Part shown: positions 19,986-27,985 of the stretch, piece by piece
How positions within the stretch are numbered: the stretch's first letter is position 1
How the letters are laid out: each line of letters opens with the position of its first letter
Source: Balneola sp. EhC07
Lineage (GTDB): Bacteria; Bacteroidota; Rhodothermia; Balneolales; Balneolaceae
Direction: 5' to 3'
Assembly: GCF_001650905.1 (NCBI RefSeq)
Contig: NZ_LXYG01000006.1
Coordinates: forward strand, 1-64,000
Length of the DNA stretch: 64,000 nt
Notes under the pieces: generated by a model
What the model saw: only the letters and a program-made list of their open reading frames with translations
The model's database searches: none
What the model was told of the DNA's origin: nothing
Made by a program: the position numbers and the translations under genes

Positions 19986-21353
19986 ATGTCTGAACAGCAA
20001 CAAGATACTAAGCCACGTCTGAGTTTTTGGCAAATATGGAATATGAGTTTTGGGTTTTTGGGAATCCAATTCGGATTTGCACTTCAAGGTGGATTCATGT
20101 CCCGGATTTTCCAAACACTGGGTGCTGCTAAAGATGATATCCCTTTACTTTGGATAGCGGCTCCGTTAACCGGGTTATTAGTCCAGCCAATTATCGGATA
20201 TTTGAGTGACCGTACCTGGAGTGTAAAGTTTGGTCGCCGCAGGCCTTATTTCCTGATTGGAGCAATTCTTAGTTCAATTACATTATTGTTTGTTCCTCAT
20301 TCACCTATTCTTTGGGTTGCTGCAGGTTGTTTATGGATTCTGGATGCATCCATCAACATTAGTATGGAACCTTTCAGAGCACTTGTCGCTGACAAGCTTC
20401 CGGAATCACAACGTTCTTATGGATTCGTGGTGCAAACGCTGATCATTGGTATCGGTACCTGGATTGCCAGTAACTTGCCTTGGATGGTAAGTCAGCTTGG
20501 TGTTGCAAATGATGCTGCTCCCGGAGTAGTTCCAATGTCAGTAAAAGTTGCATTCGGAATAGGCGCTTTTGTTTTTATTTCAAGTATTATGTGGACGATT
20601 TTCACTACTGATGAATATCCTCCGGAAGACATGGAAGCTTTCGAGAAAGAGAAAAAAGAAAACTCAGGTTTTTTTACCGGAGTAAAAGAAATTTTTTCAA
20701 ACATCGGTAGTATGCCGGTTGTAATGAGAAAATTAGGTGTTGTTCAATTTTTTAGTTGGTTCGCTTTCTTTACAATGTGGAGCTTTGCGGTTCCGGCACT
20801 GACAGAACATGCTTTTTTAGCTCCCGTTCCAATGCCCGATGCAGTAGATTTTGATACAGCCAATGTGGCCTATAACAATGCTGCAAATCTTGTTGGTTCT
20901 TATATGGGGACCTATGGATTGTCTTCCATGTTTTTTGCCTTACTTTTGACTTTTGTTACCAGCAAGATCAGGATCAACAGAAAGTTGGTTCATTTTGGAT
21001 CGCTTTTAGTTGGTGGAGCAGGATTTATAAGTATGTACTTCGTTTCTCCTGAAAATACCGGAATGCTGAATTTGAGTTTTGTTTGTGTGGGAATCGCTTG
21101 GGGAAGTATTCTCTCCATGCCATATGCTATGCTTTCGAGTAGTATAGATCCAAAGAAGATGGGTTTGTATATGGGACTCTTTAACATGTTTATAGTAATT
21201 CCACAGATCATTGCAGCTTTAGGTGGAATCAACTTCCTCTATAAAACGATCTTTGGAGAAGCTACGATAGGAACCATGCTTCTTGCCGGAGTTTGTTTAA
21301 CAATCGCCGCCTTTAGTAACTTCCTTATTACAGAAGAGGAAGCTATTAAGTAG
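19986..21353 (+). CDS. MFS sugar transporter of the SLC45/GPH-like type
   Basis: Inner-membrane carrier of 455 residues with about twelve hydrophobic segments. The loop after the second segment has the MFS signature in its GPH/SLC45 form ([19 protein letters not shown]). SLC45 relatives carry sucrose or maltose with protons, and homologues are common next to GH13 genes in Bacteroidota. Here the likely substrate is maltose or short maltodextrins made by the preceding enzymes. The ATG at 19986 follows the lipoprotein amylase by 22 bp. After its stop comes the paired palindrome of the toxin-antitoxin unit, which may also slow readthrough. Confidence 0.88.
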   Translation: MSEQQQDTKPRLSFWQIWNMSFGFLGIQFGFALQGGFMSRIFQTLGAAKDDIPLLWIAAPLTGLLVQPIIGYLSDRTWSVKFGRRRPYFLIGAILSSITLLFVPHSPILWVAAGCLWILDASINISMEPFRALVADKLPESQRSYGFVVQTLIIGIGTWIASNLPWMVSQLGVANDAAPGVVPMSVKVAFGIGAFVFISSIMWTIFTTDEYPPEDMEAFEKEKKENSGFFTGVKEIFSNIGSMPVVMRKLGVVQFFSWFAFFTMWSFAVPALTEHAFLAPVPMPDAVDFDTANVAYNNAANLVGSYMGTYGLSSMFFALLLTFVTSKIRINRKLVHFGSLLVGGAGFISMYFVSPENTGMLNLSFVCVGIAWGSILSMPYAMLSSSIDPKKMGLYMGLFNMFIVIPQIIAALGGINFLYKTIFGEATIGTMLLAGVCLTIAAFSNFLITEEEAIK

Positions 21354-21369
21354 CAGTAGTCCTGATTTG

Positions 21370-21407
21370 AATAGTTGCAACTTTTATTTAAATTGGTTGC
21401 AACTATT
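21370..21407. promoter_or_regulatory. Paired palindromes, probable antitoxin-bound operator
   Basis: AATAGTTGCAAC (21370-21381) and GTTGCAACTATT (21396-21407) form an exact 12-bp inverted repeat with a 14-bp AT-rich centre. Each arm contains its own palindrome GTTGCAAC, and the two are 22 bp apart (about two helical turns). This is the usual layout for cooperative binding of two ribbon-helix-helix dimers. It ends 16 bp before the antitoxin ATG, so autoregulation is the natural reading. As RNA it could also fold as a weak terminator for the transporter gene. Confidence 0.65.
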
Positions 21408-21423
21408 ATTTTAAGTGATCATT

Positions 21424-21702
21424 ATGGCAAAGAAAGACAAAGATATTGTTTGGTTTGGGATGAAGTTAACTCCCGAGGAAAAGCAGAAGATCGAATTACT
21501 TGCTGAAAGAAAAGGTATTTCTAAAAAAGAAGCCGTAATGAATGCTGTAAATGAACAGGTTACAGAATACGAGGTCGTAGCTAAACCGGGATCAACATTA
21601 GAAAAACTGGCTCCATATGTGGGGATAATCAAAGACGGTCCCGTAGACCTCTCTACAAATCCTAAATACATGGAAGATTTTGGCAAAGACAGTCTTTCTT
21701 GA
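21424..21702 (+). CDS. Ribbon-helix-helix antitoxin of a type II toxin-antitoxin pair
   Basis: Small protein of 92 residues from the ATG at 21424 (a GTG at 21415 would add three residues). The N-terminal half reads as an RHH DNA-binding fold (WFGMKLTPEEKQKIELLAER then GISKKEAVMNAV). The C-terminal half is Pro/Gly-rich and acidic and would wrap the toxin. Its last 23 bp overlap the PIN gene in another frame, the normal VapBC-like arrangement. The role is to neutralise the PIN nuclease and repress the unit through 21370-21407. The family name VapB is inferred from fold and partner, not from a search. Confidence 0.8.
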   Translation: MAKKDKDIVWFGMKLTPEEKQKIELLAERKGISKKEAVMNAVNEQVTEYEVVAKPGSTLEKLAPYVGIIKDGPVDLSTNPKYMEDFGKDSLS

Positions 21703-22102
21703 TACAGGACCTCTTGTTGCTTTATTCAGAGAAAGGGATCAATTTCATCAATGGGTGAAAATAGAGCTTAGTAAAGATGATTTCAGATTTATAACCTGTG
21801 AAGCTGTTTTAACTGAAACACTGTTTCTGACAAATAACTTACCTGAAGTTCTGGATTCAATATCAGGAATGATTGAAAGTGGCATGATGGTAGTGCGATC
21901 CGCTATAGCTTCAAATCCAAAAGCAGTCTTCGAAAAAATAAACAAGTACAATGATCTGAAAACCTCATTAGCAGATATAAGTCTTCTTGTATTGTACGAA
22001 GAGCAAAAGGATTCAGACATATTTACCACCGACTCTGATTTTCTGATCTATCGAGATTCTCAAGGAAAAAAACTCAACCTGATTTCACCTTATTTAAAAT
22101 GA
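21680..22102 (+). CDS. PIN-domain toxin (VapC-like ribonuclease)
   Basis: A 140-residue PIN-domain endoribonuclease. Metal-binding acidic residues are in the usual places: Asp8 in FLDTGPL, Glu46 in AVLTETLFL, Asp99 in SLADISLL, and Asp118/Asp120 in FTTDSDF. The start is TTG at 21680, inside the antitoxin gene, which gives the canonical MAKTVFLDTG beginning. Its stop TGA overlaps the pullulanase ATG by four bases, so pullulanase translation is probably coupled to it. It looks intact. The RNA target is unknown. Confidence 0.85.
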   Translation: MAKTVFLDTGPLVALFRERDQFHQWVKIELSKDDFRFITCEAVLTETLFLTNNLPEVLDSISGMIESGMMVVRSAIASNPKAVFEKINKYNDLKTSLADISLLVLYEEQKDSDIFTTDSDFLIYRDSQGKKLNLISPYLK

Positions 22103-24384
22103 AAGCACTCTACTCTATTATTATAGCATTAATTTTTTCAGGTAGCTTATATAGTCAGGAAAATGATGAGATTTTTTCTGCTTTTATTGAAGACGAATAC
22201 ACTATTTCTGTAAAGTTTGCAGGAGAGGTTGATGAGGATCATCATTTGAAAATTGAATTATATAATGATTCTGATCGAATTACTAAAGTGCCATTCAGAG
22301 TTTCAACCACTGAGTACTCGATAAAAACTAATATTAAATTAGATTTCACTAAAAAATATATAGTTAAAGTCGGTGATACAGAAAAACAGGCTCAACCTCA
22401 CTGGAAAGCTATTGATAAGCTTTATACATATGATGGGGAATTAGGCTCATTCTATAATTGGAACAAAACGGACTTTAAATTATGGGCTCCACTTGCTTCA
22501 AACGTCGTTCTGAATTTGTATGAGAAGGGATTGGATGAAGAACCATATGAAACAGTTGAATTAAGTAAAAAAGAGAAGGGCGTCTGGCATACTTCTGTTC
22601 CGGGAAATCTGAAGGGAAAGTATTACACCTATTCTGTAACTAATTACGGAGTAACTAAAGAAGTAATGGATCCCTATGCCAAATCAATGGCAGAAACTGT
22701 ACGAAAGACATTTTTTACTCCCAGGGGCGCAATTGTAGATCAATCTTCTACAGGACCAAGTTTAGACTTCGCACAAATTGAAGGATATGAAAAAAGAGAA
22801 GACGCCATTATTTGGGAAGCTCATGTTTGGGATATTACCGTAGATCCTGATATTCAAACAAAAGCTCCTTATGGAACATACGATGCATTTTCTGAGCGAC
22901 TTGATTACATCAAAGATCTTGGAATAACTCATATTCAATTGCTTCCCGTGCTCAGTTACACCTATTCAGATGAAATAGACCGGGAGCGAAATTTGAACTA
23001 TGAATTGGGAGCAAACTATAACTGGGGTTATGGACCCGATAATTATTTTGCTCCGGAAGGAATGTATTCCGTCGATCCAACCGATCCGGAATTGCGAATC
23101 AAAGAATTGAAAGAACTGATTAAAAGCATCCATGAAAAAGGAATGGGTGTTACTTTGGATGTGGTTTATAATCACACCGCCAGACTGGAATTTTTGGAAG
23201 ATATCATTCCCGGCTATTATCATTTCATGGATGCGAAGGGTGTCGCAAAACAAAGTTATGGAGGAGGACGTCCTGGTTCTACTCACGCAATGGCGAGAAA
23301 ACTGATTGTCGATTCAATTCTCTACTGGACAAAAGAATATAAAGTGGATGGTTTTCGATACGACTTGATGGGAGATCTTGATGCTGAAACTATTCAAATT
23401 GCATACGATGAAGCCAAAAAGATCAATCCGGATATTCTTATGGTTGGAGAGTGCTGGAGAACCTTTGCCGGAGATGATGGAGAATCTGTTACTCCAGCCG
23501 ACCAGGACTGGATGGATCAAACCAATAGTGTTGTATGTTTTTCGGATGAGATCAGAAATGAATTGAAATCCGGTCATGGTATTGAAGGCGAGCCAAGGTT
23601 TGTTACAGGCGGTGCAAGATCGATCCAAAACATCTTCAATAATGTAATTGCCAAACCTGATAACATGACTGAAGATGATCCCGGAGATGTGCTACAGTAT
23701 GTAACTGTGCACGATGGACTTACTCTTCATGATATGATCGCTTATTCTATCAAAAAAGATCCGAAAGATCATCAGGAAGAAATTCATAAAAGGATCAGGT
23801 TGGCGAATGCGATTGTGTTAACTAGTCAGGGAGCTGCCTTTTTACATGCCGGTCAGGAATACGGGAGAACCAAACAGTGGTTTTCTACAACTCCACCGGA
23901 AAGGGAATTTATGAAAGCAGATGAGTTTGAATATCCTTACTTGATAAGAAACTCCTACGACGCTTCAGCTGCTGTGAATATGTTTGATTGGGATAAAGTG
24001 ACTGAGGAAGGAATTCACAAACGGACCATGGAATATACAAGCGGTCTTGTTGCTTTGAGAAGATCCACAGATGCATTCCGATTAGGAAATGAAAAGCTAG
24101 TCTCAGAAAATATAACATTGATAGAAAGTAAAGACATCAAAGAAGAAGATCTGGTTCTGATATTCAAAGCTGAATCTACTACAAACGAGATCTATTATGT
24201 TATTGTGAATGCAGATTCAGAACAAAGAATGATCTCTTTAAATATTGATTTTTCTTCAGGGACTGTATTGGTCGACTCTGATGAAGCAGGAACAGAAGCT
24301 GTATCTGAAGTATCAGGGATTCAGATCAATTCGGATTCAATTATAGTCGATCCACTTACATCTGTAGTAATAAAAGCCAAGTAA
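22099..24384 (+). CDS. pulA: Secreted type I pullulanase (GH13_14-like debranching enzyme)
   Basis: Debranching enzyme of 761 residues that hydrolyses alpha-1,6 links in pullulan, amylopectin and glycogen. The signal peptide ends LYSQ (residue 20). An N-terminal beta domain and a CBM48 domain (about 110-205) are followed by the GH13 barrel. Catalytic residues: DVVYNH (354-359), nucleophile Asp422 in GFRYD, acid/base Glu451 in VGECW and Asp539 in VTVHD. The type I hallmark YNWGYDP appears as YNWGYGP (307-313), with Gly in place of Asp. The gene starts inside the toxin stop codon. It has neither lipobox nor T9SS tail, so a periplasmic location is most likely. Confidence 0.9.
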   Translation: MKALYSIIIALIFSGSLYSQENDEIFSAFIEDEYTISVKFAGEVDEDHHLKIELYNDSDRITKVPFRVSTTEYSIKTNIKLDFTKKYIVKVGDTEKQAQPHWKAIDKLYTYDGELGSFYNWNKTDFKLWAPLASNVVLNLYEKGLDEEPYETVELSKKEKGVWHTSVPGNLKGKYYTYSVTNYGVTKEVMDPYAKSMAETVRKTFFTPRGAIVDQSSTGPSLDFAQIEGYEKREDAIIWEAHVWDITVDPDIQTKAPYGTYDAFSERLDYIKDLGITHIQLLPVLSYTYSDEIDRERNLNYELGANYNWGYGPDNYFAPEGMYSVDPTDPELRIKELKELIKSIHEKGMGVTLDVVYNHTARLEFLEDIIPGYYHFMDAKGVAKQSYGGGRPGSTHAMARKLIVDSILYWTKEYKVDGFRYDLMGDLDAETIQIAYDEAKKINPDILMVGECWRTFAGDDGESVTPADQDWMDQTNSVVCFSDEIRNELKSGHGIEGEPRFVTGGARSIQNIFNNVIAKPDNMTEDDPGDVLQYVTVHDGLTLHDMIAYSIKKDPKDHQEEIHKRIRLANAIVLTSQGAAFLHAGQEYGRTKQWFSTTPPEREFMKADEFEYPYLIRNSYDASAAVNMFDWDKVTEEGIHKRTMEYTSGLVALRRSTDAFRLGNEKLVSENITLIESKDIKEEDLVLIFKAESTTNEIYYVIVNADSEQRMISLNIDFSSGTVLVDSDEAGTEAVSEVSGIQINSDSIIVDPLTSVVIKAK

Positions 24385-24447
24385 TTTCAGAAATATTCTT
24401 TTTGAAATAGCTTAATCATTGAAGACAGATTTGCTTAATTTCAGGTC

Positions 24448-24975
24448 ATGAAATTAGATACCAAATACTTCCCGGCATTTATGGCGGTAGTAGCTGTGCT
24501 TACTGCTTTAGCCATCGTTTTTTCTTCATTGAGATACAAAGAAACTCAAAAAGAGCGATTTATTGAAGCCATTCAGGAAAGTGATTCTTTACTAACAAAG
24601 CAGTTGCTGCTTATTAATGAAAGTGATTCTGTTTCTATCGATCAGTACAAAGGAAATGACATTGTTGTGGTTTTCTGGTCAAGTTGGTCCGAAAAATCCG
24701 ATCTGCTACTTCAGGAAATCTATACTCTTCAGGATCAAACGGATTCGCTGGTAGTTATCTCAGCTTTGGTTCTGGATGCAACCGATGATATTTCTAACAC
24801 TAAGTTCCTAGATGGTTTTGTGCACATAGATGGAGCTTCCTTATATAATGAACTCAAGGTTCCCGGAATCCCCTCTTATGTACTATTAGATAAAAAAGGC
24901 GCTTTGAAATACGCTCACGTTGGATATCAGGAGAATGCAGGGTACAGTTTATTGAGCAGTAAAATCACCGAATGA
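24448..24975 (+). CDS. Membrane-anchored TlpA/thioredoxin-like protein lacking redox cysteines
   Basis: A 175-residue protein with one N-terminal membrane segment (about 8-28) and a periplasmic thioredoxin fold. The strand before the active site (VVVFWSSWSEKS) and the cis-proline region (VPGIPSYVLLD, Pro142) are recognisable. Both active-site cysteines are serines (Ser81, Ser84), and there is no other cysteine. It therefore cannot be a dithiol reductase. A binding, scaffolding or chaperone role is possible. It overlaps the aminotransferase gene by four bases (ATGA). Confidence 0.75.
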   Translation: MKLDTKYFPAFMAVVAVLTALAIVFSSLRYKETQKERFIEAIQESDSLLTKQLLLINESDSVSIDQYKGNDIVVVFWSSWSEKSDLLLQEIYTLQDQTDSLVVISALVLDATDDISNTKFLDGFVHIDGASLYNELKVPGIPSYVLLDKKGALKYAHVGYQENAGYSLLSSKITE

Positions 24976-25820
24976 GTAGTTTTGTAAATATAAATGGAAC
25001 GTTGTTTCCTGAAGAAGAAGCTTCACTTCCTGCTACTTCAAGAGCAGTTTCTTATGGTGATGGATGTTTTGAAACGTTTGTAAGCTACAAAAGTAAATTC
25101 CTGCATTTTGAAGATCATTTTTCCCGACTCCAATCCGGTTTGAAGTACCTGGAAATGAATCTTAATCTTACAAAAGATCAACTAAAGTCAGAGATCCAAA
25201 AGTTATTGGAAGAGAATGAACTTGAAGACGAAGATTCTGTAGTGCGGATTCAATGTTTCAGAGAAGGAAGTCCAGGCTATTTTGATATTTCTGATCGTTC
25301 AGGGTTCATTATTTCAAATCGATCAATTCCGGAACGATCGGATTCGATCAATCTAAAAACAGTTTCGATTTCGACTATTCCTTCCATCGCTTTAGAAAGA
25401 AAAGTGAAACTCAGCAATTCCATCAATTATATCAAAGCTACTCAGGAAGCCAAAAAGAAGGGCGGGAATGATGCATTGATGCTTACTATTGATAAAAATA
25501 TCAGCGAGACAAGCATTTCAAATATTTTTTGGGTAAAAGGAAATCAAGTTTCAACACCATCTGTAAATTGCGATCTTTTGCCCGGTGTAACCAGATCGAT
25601 ATTAATTACATTAATTGATCAGGATTCGGAATTACAGTTAATCGAAGGAGCTTTCGGGCTGGAAGATATTTATAGTGCTGAAGCTGTTTTCTGTACTAAT
25701 TCAGTAATGGAGATGAAGTCTGTATCTAGTGTAGATGATCATTTGTACAAAACCGAACATTCTGTGTTTGAGAAGCTAAAAGATGATTTTAAAGTGTATA
25801 AAGAAAAGTGGCTTTGTTGA
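24972..25820 (+). CDS. PLP-dependent class IV aminotransferase, probable 4-amino-4-deoxychorismate lyase
   Basis: A 282-residue fold-type IV PLP enzyme (ADC lyase, D-amino-acid and branched-chain aminotransferase family). By alignment in my head with D-amino-acid aminotransferase, the PLP lysine is Lys146 in ERKVKLSN. The phosphate-binding and substrate loops read ISETSISNIFWVKG and LLPGVTRSIL. The next real gene on the same strand is folC, so the folate pathway (PabC making p-aminobenzoate) is the best guess. A D-alanine or branched-chain aminotransferase cannot be excluded. Confidence 0.75.
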   Translation: MSSFVNINGTLFPEEEASLPATSRAVSYGDGCFETFVSYKSKFLHFEDHFSRLQSGLKYLEMNLNLTKDQLKSEIQKLLEENELEDEDSVVRIQCFREGSPGYFDISDRSGFIISNRSIPERSDSINLKTVSISTIPSIALERKVKLSNSINYIKATQEAKKKGGNDALMLTIDKNISETSISNIFWVKGNQVSTPSVNCDLLPGVTRSILITLIDQDSELQLIEGAFGLEDIYSAEAVFCTNSVMEMKSVSSVDDHLYKTEHSVFEKLKDDFKVYKEKWLC

Positions 25821-25821
25821 A

Positions 25822-26174
25822 CGACCTTTAGAATTATTTTCACCAACTCTGTCATCCCGATTTCAGCGAAGTGATGGATAGCTACTTCGCCGTCTGTCGG
25901 GCTTTGCACGGCTGACGGATTTTGGTTGTTTAGGAAGGAATAAGACCCGCCCGGCTAAGAAGCAGTTTCTTGGGGCTATGTACTTTTGTGCCGACAAAAG
26001 TACCAAAAGCTCCCGACAAGAATTATTGGCGCGAACTTCATTACATCGACTAATCATTACAAAAGGTCTTCGGACGTGTGATACATATTCAAGAATCAGC
26101 CTGAGTGTAATGATTGCTCCTGGGGAGCCGTCGATTTCATTGCGTTCTTGTCTCGCCAATAATTCTAAAGGTCG
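25822..26174. repeat. Non-coding 353-bp element with 17-bp terminal inverted repeats
   Basis: CGACCTTTAGAATTATT at 25822-25838 is repeated exactly as its reverse complement at 26158-26174. The inside is more GC-rich than the flanks and contains smaller palindromic pieces such as TTTTGTGCCGACAAAAG. Both strands carry short open frames, but no frame reads like a protein. It resembles the miniature inverted-repeat elements or repeat remnants often seen between genes in Bacteroidota. No clear target-site duplication is visible. Confidence 0.55.
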
Positions 26175-26252
26175 GTTTTGATTGTATTATTTTGATGCTG
26201 ATTATTTCATGTCAGAACCTTTTTGATAAACACAAAATCACATTAATAGGTC

Positions 26253-26273
26253 ATCCTGAACTTGTTTCAGGAT
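26253..26273. repeat. REP-like palindrome ATCCTGAA-cttgt-TTCAGGAT
   Basis: An 8-bp perfect stem with a 5-nt loop, within a stretch reading TCATCCTGAACTTGTTTCAG. Palindromes of this wording are familiar interspersed elements in many bacterial genomes (general recollection, not checked). It is in the non-coding gap before folC. Confidence 0.5.
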
Positions 26274-26351
26274 CTTCGCGAGGTTCATTTCTAGTTGAAT
26301 ATCCAGTCCATCAACCAGCGTTTACAGTTTTAATATTGCTGAAATAAGTAT

Positions 26352-26521
26352 GCCCTTAGTATTTAACATAGGTTCACTGACTCTACGCTGAATAATTCCA
26401 AAGATCTTCGTTCTTTTAGATATAATTTCTAAGCTCCTCATTTTAAGGAATTATTCCTGCTCCGTAGACGCATACGCATCATGCTCTCTTCTCCGTCTTA
26501 AATACTAAGGGCGGTTTTTTT
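26352..26521 (+). other. Long folded element ending in a T-run, possible structured RNA
   Basis: GCCCTTAGTATTTAA (26352-26366) pairs exactly with TTAAATACTAAGGGC (26498-26512), followed by GG and seven T. Inside, TCTACG (26382-26387) pairs with CGTAGA (26463-26468), and AATAATTCC (26391-26399) with GGAATTATT (26447-26455). The ~160-nt segment can thus form one long interrupted hairpin with a terminator-like end, about 95 bp before folC. It could be a small RNA, a leader element or a palindromic mobile element. No coding frame fits. Confidence 0.4.
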
Positions 26522-26615
26522 GAACTATCAATACTAAAATTGTCAACGAAATAATTAACTTATCAAATACTCATCTTACCTTAGAATCTTATGAAATGAT
26601 CCTTAATTTCCTTAA

Positions 26616-27863
26616 ATGAACACATTCAACAACATTAACGAGGTATGGGAATACCTGGATAAGATCCCGAAATTTCAGGATAAGGGAGCGTCAGCATCGA
26701 ACTTTGAATTAGAGCATATCACTAAATTCTGTAAATCGATTGGTGATCCTCAAAACTCATTTCCATCCATTCATGTTGCAGGAACCAATGGAAAAGGAAC
26801 TACATGTCATTTATTGGAAACGGTTTACAGAAAAGCAGGTTACAAAACCGGATTGTTTACATCTCCACATTTATTCAGATATCACGAACGATTTCGAATT
26901 AACGGAGAAGAAGTTCATGATGAGCTGATCCTGAAATTTTTCCAATCCTATTCAAAAGAACTGGAAGAAGTTCCGTTGACTTATTTTGAAATAAGTACCG
27001 CGTTGGCTTTTTGGATATTTGCAAAAGAAGAAGTTGATATCGCAATTATTGAAACCGGATTAGGAGGGAGGTTAGATTCCACAAATATCATTCATTCCGA
27101 GCTTTCTATCATAACGAGCATCGGTTTGGATCATCAGGATATTCTGGGGACAACAGAAGCGGAGATCGCAAAAGAGAAAGCAGGGATAATCAAACCAGGT
27201 AAACCTGTTATACTGGGAAATATTTCAGATGAAAATTCCAGAGTGATTTCAGAGATTGCGAACGTGAACAATGCAGAAATGATCAAGACTTCAGAATTAA
27301 ATCCTGAGTTCAATAAAGGCTTATTCTCATTAAAAAATGAATCACTTTCTGTTCAAACCCGGCTACTGGAAGAAGTTAATAAATGGAATCTTGCTGCAGT
27401 TTATCAAACGGTAAAAGTTTTAGAGGATAAACTCCCGGTTTCTAAAAATGCTCTGGCGGAAGCCTTTGAAGAGTTCAAAGGCGTTCCGGCTCGGTTTGAG
27501 AAGCTGGATGAAAACAAGAATTGGTATTTTAGCGGAGCTCATAACGTTCAGGCACTTACATCCACACTCAAGACAATGGATGGATTTGGGGGGGAGCAAG
27601 GAGTCATAATCTTTTCTCTGATGAAAGATAAATTAGTGACTGAAGTCATTGAAACTATTAAAGAACGAAGTCATAAATTCTATTTCGAATTAAATGCAGA
27701 GCGGGCAGCCTCTTTTAATGAGATAGAGCAGAAAATTTCAGCAAAAAAAATAGACGAAAACTCCTACAAAAGTATTTTAAAGGAATTTGAGACTTCATTA
27801 GTTATTTTTACAGGAAGTTTTTACTTTTACAGTACAGTTAAGCGATGGGTTAGTAATTGTTAG
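26616..27863 (+). CDS. folC: Folylpolyglutamate synthase / dihydrofolate synthase
   Basis: Cytosolic ligase that adds glutamate to dihydropteroate and to folates using ATP. The family P-loop is GTNGKGT at 56-62, then FTSPHLFRYHERFRING, the Mur-ligase-type ETGLGGRLDSTN and GLDHQDILG. The 415 residues match the family. The ATG at 26616 gives the normal short N-terminus before the P-loop. It follows the probable PabC gene on the same strand, separated by the ~800-bp non-coding stretch, so joint transcription is uncertain. Confidence 0.95.
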   Translation: MNTFNNINEVWEYLDKIPKFQDKGASASNFELEHITKFCKSIGDPQNSFPSIHVAGTNGKGTTCHLLETVYRKAGYKTGLFTSPHLFRYHERFRINGEEVHDELILKFFQSYSKELEEVPLTYFEISTALAFWIFAKEEVDIAIIETGLGGRLDSTNIIHSELSIITSIGLDHQDILGTTEAEIAKEKAGIIKPGKPVILGNISDENSRVISEIANVNNAEMIKTSELNPEFNKGLFSLKNESLSVQTRLLEEVNKWNLAAVYQTVKVLEDKLPVSKNALAEAFEEFKGVPARFEKLDENKNWYFSGAHNVQALTSTLKTMDGFGGEQGVIIFSLMKDKLVTEVIETIKERSHKFYFELNAERAASFNEIEQKISAKKIDENSYKSILKEFETSLVIFTGSFYFYSTVKRWVSNC

Positions 27864-27985
27864 TCCCATCAATCTTTCCTTACCTGATAGAACTTCGCAG
27901 GAATTATCCAAAATCGATAATGTGTAGTTCATCCCAAATTCAGTAAGAATCATTATTTATACAATAATAATATCCACAATTTTTT

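Noticed and set aside
25863-26159. 98-residue open frame on the minus strand, and 67- and 77-residue frames on the plus strand of the same stretch
   Set aside because: They lie inside the inverted-repeat element; composition is Arg/Cys/Ser-rich without domain character, and both strands are open only because of higher GC. Treated as non-coding.
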